DNA of 64,000 nt from Candidatus Symbiopectobacterium endolongispinus. GTDB lineage: Bacteria > Pseudomonadota > Gammaproteobacteria > Enterobacterales > Enterobacteriaceae. Made by a program: the position numbers and the translations under genes. The stretch is taken from positions 24,726-88,725 of the forward strand of contig NZ_JAFJYB010000009.1 of the NCBI RefSeq assembly GCF_018777385.1, read 5' to 3'. This document shows positions 60,499-64,000 of the stretch, piece after piece (within the stretch, counting starts at the first letter, position 1; each line of letters begins with the position of its first letter). Under the pieces are notes generated by a model. That model searched no databases, was not told the DNA's origin, and saw nothing but the letters and a program-made list of their open reading frames with translations.

Positions 60499-61263
60499 TT
60501 AGTTCAGCGCTTTTTTCAGGTGTTCGGCCTGTTCGGCGATCGCTTCCGGCGAATCGCTTTCCAGAACGATGTGCTTACGCTCCGCCTGCGGTGGTACGTG
60601 GATCTGTGTCAGTTCGGTGTGGGGCTCGGTGCGTTGCCAACTGATATCGTCGGCTTTCCATTGCGTTACCGGTTTTTTCCCCACCCCCAGAATGGCCTTC
60701 ATTGATGGGATCTTTGGTGCATTAATATCCGATGTCACGCAAAGCACGGCAGGCAGTGGCAACTCAAGGATTTCCACTTCCTCTTCCAGCGTGCGCTCCA
60801 CGCGCACCCGGTTATTCAGCAGTTCGATCTGACTTACGGCATTGACGGTAGGCAGTTACAACATTTCTCCGACTAGCAGCCCAACCTGTTGCGCATAGAG
60901 ATCGCAAGAACCTTCGCCGAACAGCAGCAGATCGAAGCCAATCTTGCGGGCCGCAGCCGCTAACACCTGTGCGGTGTCTTTGGGGAGCGCATTGTCTAAC
61001 TGTGCGTCCTGTACCAGGAACAGTTCATTCGGTCCGCGCGACAGTACATCTTTGCGCACTTTGGTGTTGTCCAGCAGGCTGCCGCCAACGCTCAGCGCTG
61101 CGACGTGCCCATCAGCGCCAGCCAACTGGGTTGCGGCCTCAATGGCGTTTAAATAAAACTGGCTGATTTTTGCATCAGCGTGGTCGAAATTGAGCGTGCG
61201 TTGGGCGGTAACCACAATGTCTTGCTCTTCGGGCACCAACTTGAAGCAGGTTATTATTTTCAT
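60499..61263 (-). pseudogene. ydiQ: Electron-transfer flavoprotein beta subunit YdiQ, nonsense mutation
   Basis: 254-residue ETF beta/FixA homologue, in one frame except for TAA at 60856-60858 inside the conserved GEMLQLP segment, where the family has glutamine (CAA/CAG to TAA). Before it: [51 protein letters not shown]. After it: LPAVLCVTSDINAPKIPSMK. The downstream part also contains AERKHIVLESDSPEA. First gene of the ydiQRST-fadK block. Confidence 0.93.
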
Positions 61264-61857
61264 GGCGTCTCCTATTGGTCGCTCGCAGGCGGTGCATCGA
61301 AAAATAATATCGATGTGCCTCAGAGAGATATAAAAATTTGATGAAAATAGTGTGCGGGGGATAGGAGTAAAAAACGACATGATAATATGTTTTAGTTACC
61401 AACAATCTTGCAAAAAAATTGTGCGCAACGGCAGATAAATGTATTTCATGATCTATTGCTTATGTGACGCCGCCTTTAAACATTACGCTGAAATCGGCTA
61501 CCACGTATTCATGCTGAAAACGCTGGGTGAAAATAAGTTGTGACGCGCATCATAAATGTGAGGCTTTTTTTTAATTGGAATTATTAACACGCTCATTGAA
61601 TAAAGAAAATATCAGTGGATTGTGAACGTGATGTTTTGTGTATGTAGGCAATGCGTATTTTAAATGAGAAAAAACACACAGTGTAATGCGTTAAAAAAGT
61701 GCGCTTTTCAGGCTAAACAATCTGGTGGTGTAATCTTGCATGATATGCAAACAATCTTGTTTTGCGCAGTTAAAAACGTGATGTACAGTACAGGTCGTTG
61801 CGCTACTTTACCCCTAAATAATTGGCTCACACCTTACTGTTCTCCGTGGAGGTTGTC
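61264..61857. promoter_or_regulatory. Divergent promoter region ydiQ/ydiP with CRP-like site
   Basis: About 590 bases between divergent ydiQ and ydiP, no gene. At 61539-61554 TGTGA-CGCGCA-TCATA matches the CRP consensus at nine of ten positions. CRP control would suit fatty-acid genes. I could not find a clear FadR or FNR site. Confidence 0.5.
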
Positions 61858-62756
61858 ATGTATCAGCGCTGGTTTGACAATAATACCGATACCTTGTTTG
61901 AAAAGGGAATGACGCCCAAATTGTCCCGTTTTGTGATCAGCGATGACCCAAACTGGGAGTCTGGTCACCATGTGCATGACGCAGAAACGGAGCTGATCTA
62001 CGTGAAAAGTGGCGTAGCCCGGCTTATCATCGATTCGTCCAATTATGTTGCACAGACCGGGGATATTGTAGTGGTCGAGCGTGGCCTATTGCATGCTGTC
62101 GCCTCTGATAATGCGTCCCCGGCAACCACCTACACATGTGCCGTTTACGGATTTAAATTCCGCGACAGGGATGAGAATCAGATCATGCAGGCCAATTCCT
62201 GCCCGGTGGTTTCAGTGGTGAAAGGGAAAGAGGTAATAAAAAGTATATTTCACGAACTGGGGGTGGTTTTACCACAGCAAAAAACCTTTTATCCTCACCG
62301 GTCTACGATGCTTTCGGTTATGCCTTGACGGCGTTGTTTTATGAAAATTTTAAAAACGCCTACCGTTCTGAATCCGGTTATATTCGCAAGGAGGTGTTGG
62401 TGAAAGATATTTTTGTTTATCTCAATAACAATTATCGGGAAAAGATAACCTTGGATCAGCTCGCTAAAAAGTTCCGTGCCAGAGTCAGCTACATTTGCCA
62501 TGAATTTATTAAGGAATACCATATCTCTCCTATCAACTATGTGATTAAACGCCGGATCACCGAAGCAAAACTTTCGCTGACCAACACCGAGTTCAGTTTA
62601 AACGAGATTGCCATCCGCGTGGGGTATGACAATGTTGATCATTTTGCCAAATTATTCATGCGCCGTGTTGGCTGCTCACCGAGCGAATACCGTAAGCAGT
62701 TTAAAAATAGTCTGAATGGATTGGAGTATATAACGGAGTTTGGTGAGAGCTCATAA
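61858..62756 (+). pseudogene. ydiP: AraC-family regulator YdiP, frameshifted
   Basis: AraC-type regulator of about 300 residues. ATG 61858 with GGAGG upstream starts MYQRWFDNNTDTLF. The cupin-like ligand domain (GHHVHDAETELIYVKSGVA, VVERGLLHAVASD) runs to about 62307, where an indel changes frame (HRS, then YDAFGYALTALFYENF). The C-terminal AraC DNA-binding domain (YLNNNYREKITLDQLAKKF, SLNEIAIRVGYDNVDHFAKLF, GCSPSEYRKQF) is open in the second frame. One lesion. Divergent from ydiQ; in E. coli it sits in the same cluster. Confidence 0.93.
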
Positions 62757-62783
62757 TTGCTGCTGTGATGCGAATATCCGGTT

Positions 62784-62809
62784 GAGGCTCCCGTGTGAAC
62801 GGGAGTCTC
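62784..62809. terminator. Hairpin between convergent ydiP and ydiO
   Basis: GAGGCTCCCG (62784-62793) / CGGGAGTCTC (62800-62809) with one mismatch and a 6-base loop, in the 63-bp gap between the two stop codons. Confidence 0.65.
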
Positions 62810-62819
62810 AACCTGTCAG

Positions 62820-63971
62820 TTATTTACTTTGGTAATCTTTCAGAATCTGCCGTCCGGCAATATAAATCATGATTTCATCAGTACCGCCGCCAATCCTTTC
62901 GCAGCGCACGTCACGCCAGAAACGGGATACGCGTGCGTCATCCGTGTAGCCCAACCCGCCCATGATTTGAATGGCGTCATCGATCACTTCCAGTGCGGTG
63001 CGTGCGCAATAAAGTTTGCACAATGCAGCACTGGTGCGTAATGACAGTTCCTGATCCGCCTGCCAGGCACATTTCAGCACCATATTACGCATGTTCTCGA
63101 TTTTTATGGCCATCAGCGCCAGCTTCTCCTTGATCATCTGGTTATGACCAATCGGTTTGCCAAAAGCGATACGCTGGTTGGCATAACGTGCGGCATCTTC
63201 GAAGGCACACTCAGCAAAACCGGTACTGCGCGCGGCATTGATCAGGCGTTCCATTTCGAAATTGTACACCACGTTCAGGAATCCCATGCCTTCTTCACCC
63301 ACCATGTCGCTCTCTTAGACTTCGACGTTATCGAGATAGACTTCGCAGGTGGTCAGCATATGCCAGCCGATTTTGTGTAACTGGTTGATTTTAATGCCAG
63401 GCTTATTGGATTCCACCCACCACAGGGTAAAGGTTTTTTTCGGGTCTTGCGGTTCGGGATCGCGTGCCAGCACCAGCATATAAGGGTATTCTTTAGCACC
63501 GGTGATAAAGGTTTTTTGCCTGTTGAGATACACCTTACCGTTTTTACGCGTGTAGCTGGTGGTCGCGCTGCTGTTGTCCAAGCCTGCACCCGGTTCAGTC
63601 AGGGCCAGTGAATAGGCAGGATCGCCGGTCGCCAGTGTACTCTCAGCGGTTTTGCGTAGTTGCTCGGCAGAACCAAAAAGACGCATGCTGTGGATGCACT
63701 GGCCGTTAGTGATCAGGAAGGCCGGTGCGCCATTTTTAGACACTTCCATCAGTGCCAGCATTTGGGTGACATAGTCCGCCGGAATACCGCCAAATTCTTC
63801 CGGTACGCCCAGCAGGGAAATGCCATTATCTGCCAACGCCCGCATAAACTCTTTCGGATAGGTACCGGTCTGATCGCAGGTTTTGAAGTACTCTTCCGGG
63901 AAATCACTGGTGATCAATTCCCGAATACTGGCAAGCAGCAGTTCTTGCTCTTCGGTTAAGGCAAAGTCCAT
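62820..63971 (-). pseudogene. ydiO: Acyl-CoA dehydrogenase YdiO, nonsense mutation
   Basis: 383-residue acyl-CoA dehydrogenase in one frame interrupted by TAA at 63315-63317, in YLDNVEV-ESDMVGEEG where E. coli has glutamate (GAA to TAA). N-terminal MDFALTEEQELLLASIREL, FAD-type ALTEPGAG and the C-terminal MGGLGYTDDARVSRFWRDVR are well preserved. Two conserved positions are also altered, GAGSDN to GAGLDN and NGQKTFI to NRQKTFI. It would feed electrons to YdiQR. Promoter-proximal sequence and AGGGGTA ribosome site lie at the window edge; ydiF would be next. Confidence 0.94.
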
Positions 63972-64000
63972 CGTTTTTACCCCTGTTATTGTTCAGCGTC

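Overview
The window reads as a chromosome segment from an Enterobacterales bacterium (roughly half GC by eye). Gene content and local order match enterobacterial genomes: yqjKFG-yhaJK, zur/lexA/dgkA/plsB/ubiAC, groESL-fxsA-aspA-dcuA, nac next to tRNA-Asn, cycA, yecF, uvrY-uvrC-pgsA-tRNA-Gly, and fadK-ydiTSRQPO. About half of the recognisable genes carry clear, recent-looking lesions: single-base indels in homopolymers, isolated nonsense codons, and in-frame deletions at short repeats. This suggests a recently host-restricted lineage. A Sodalis-like or Symbiopectobacterium-like insect symbiont is my inference; nothing here names the species.

Left part (1-12.3 kb): mostly housekeeping. yqjF, yhaJ, zur, lexA (with two SOS boxes), dgkA, plsB, ubiA, groEL/groES (sigma-32 promoter) and fxsA look functional. 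yqjG, yhaK and ubiC are broken. aspA and dcuA (12.7-15.5 kb), the aspartate-to-fumarate and C4-dicarboxylate pair, are both pseudogenes.

16-24.8 kb: a complete but decayed chaperone-usher fimbrial operon (minus strand, usher before chaperone as in pap/mrp loci). A broken ToxR/MarT-like regulator with its FidL-like partner and an intact YjfB-family small protein lie beside it.

25-31.5 kb: an unusual sugar-conjugate locus. It holds a PTS EIICB (broken), an adenylosuccinate/argininosuccinate-type lyase, a NagA-like amidohydrolase with altered catalytic residues, a BglG-type regulator and a RidA-family protein. Its substrate is unknown.

32-39 kb: a second cytochrome bd operon with cydA and cydB broken and cydX intact, a broken MocR-type regulator, ylaC, an Lrp-family regulator, and an MFS transporter broken at a 14-G run.

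39.3-46.9 kb: a genomic island integrated at tRNA-Asn, bounded by a near-identical repeat of the tRNA 3' end. Tyrosine-integrase remnants sit at both ends. Cargo: a MipA-family porin, a two-component system (kinase damaged, regulator intact), a TetR/SDR pair (both broken) and a metallophosphoesterase. A further tandem integrase fragment lies outside the inner repeat.

47-56.4 kb: nac remnant, iraP, cycA, tRNA-Lys, a small ORF with an in-frame stop, yecF, uvrY, uvrC, pgsA, tRNA-Gly and a flavodoxin-fold NAD(P)H oxidoreductase.

56.4-64 kb: the ydi/fadK cluster for anaerobic fatty-acid oxidation. fadK, ydiQ, ydiP and ydiO are broken, ydiS carries two in-frame deletions, and ydiT and ydiR are intact. 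Together the lesions remove much anaerobic and alternative-respiration capacity (aspA, dcuA, cydAB, ydi) and surface adhesion, while translation, DNA repair, phospholipid and chaperone functions are kept.
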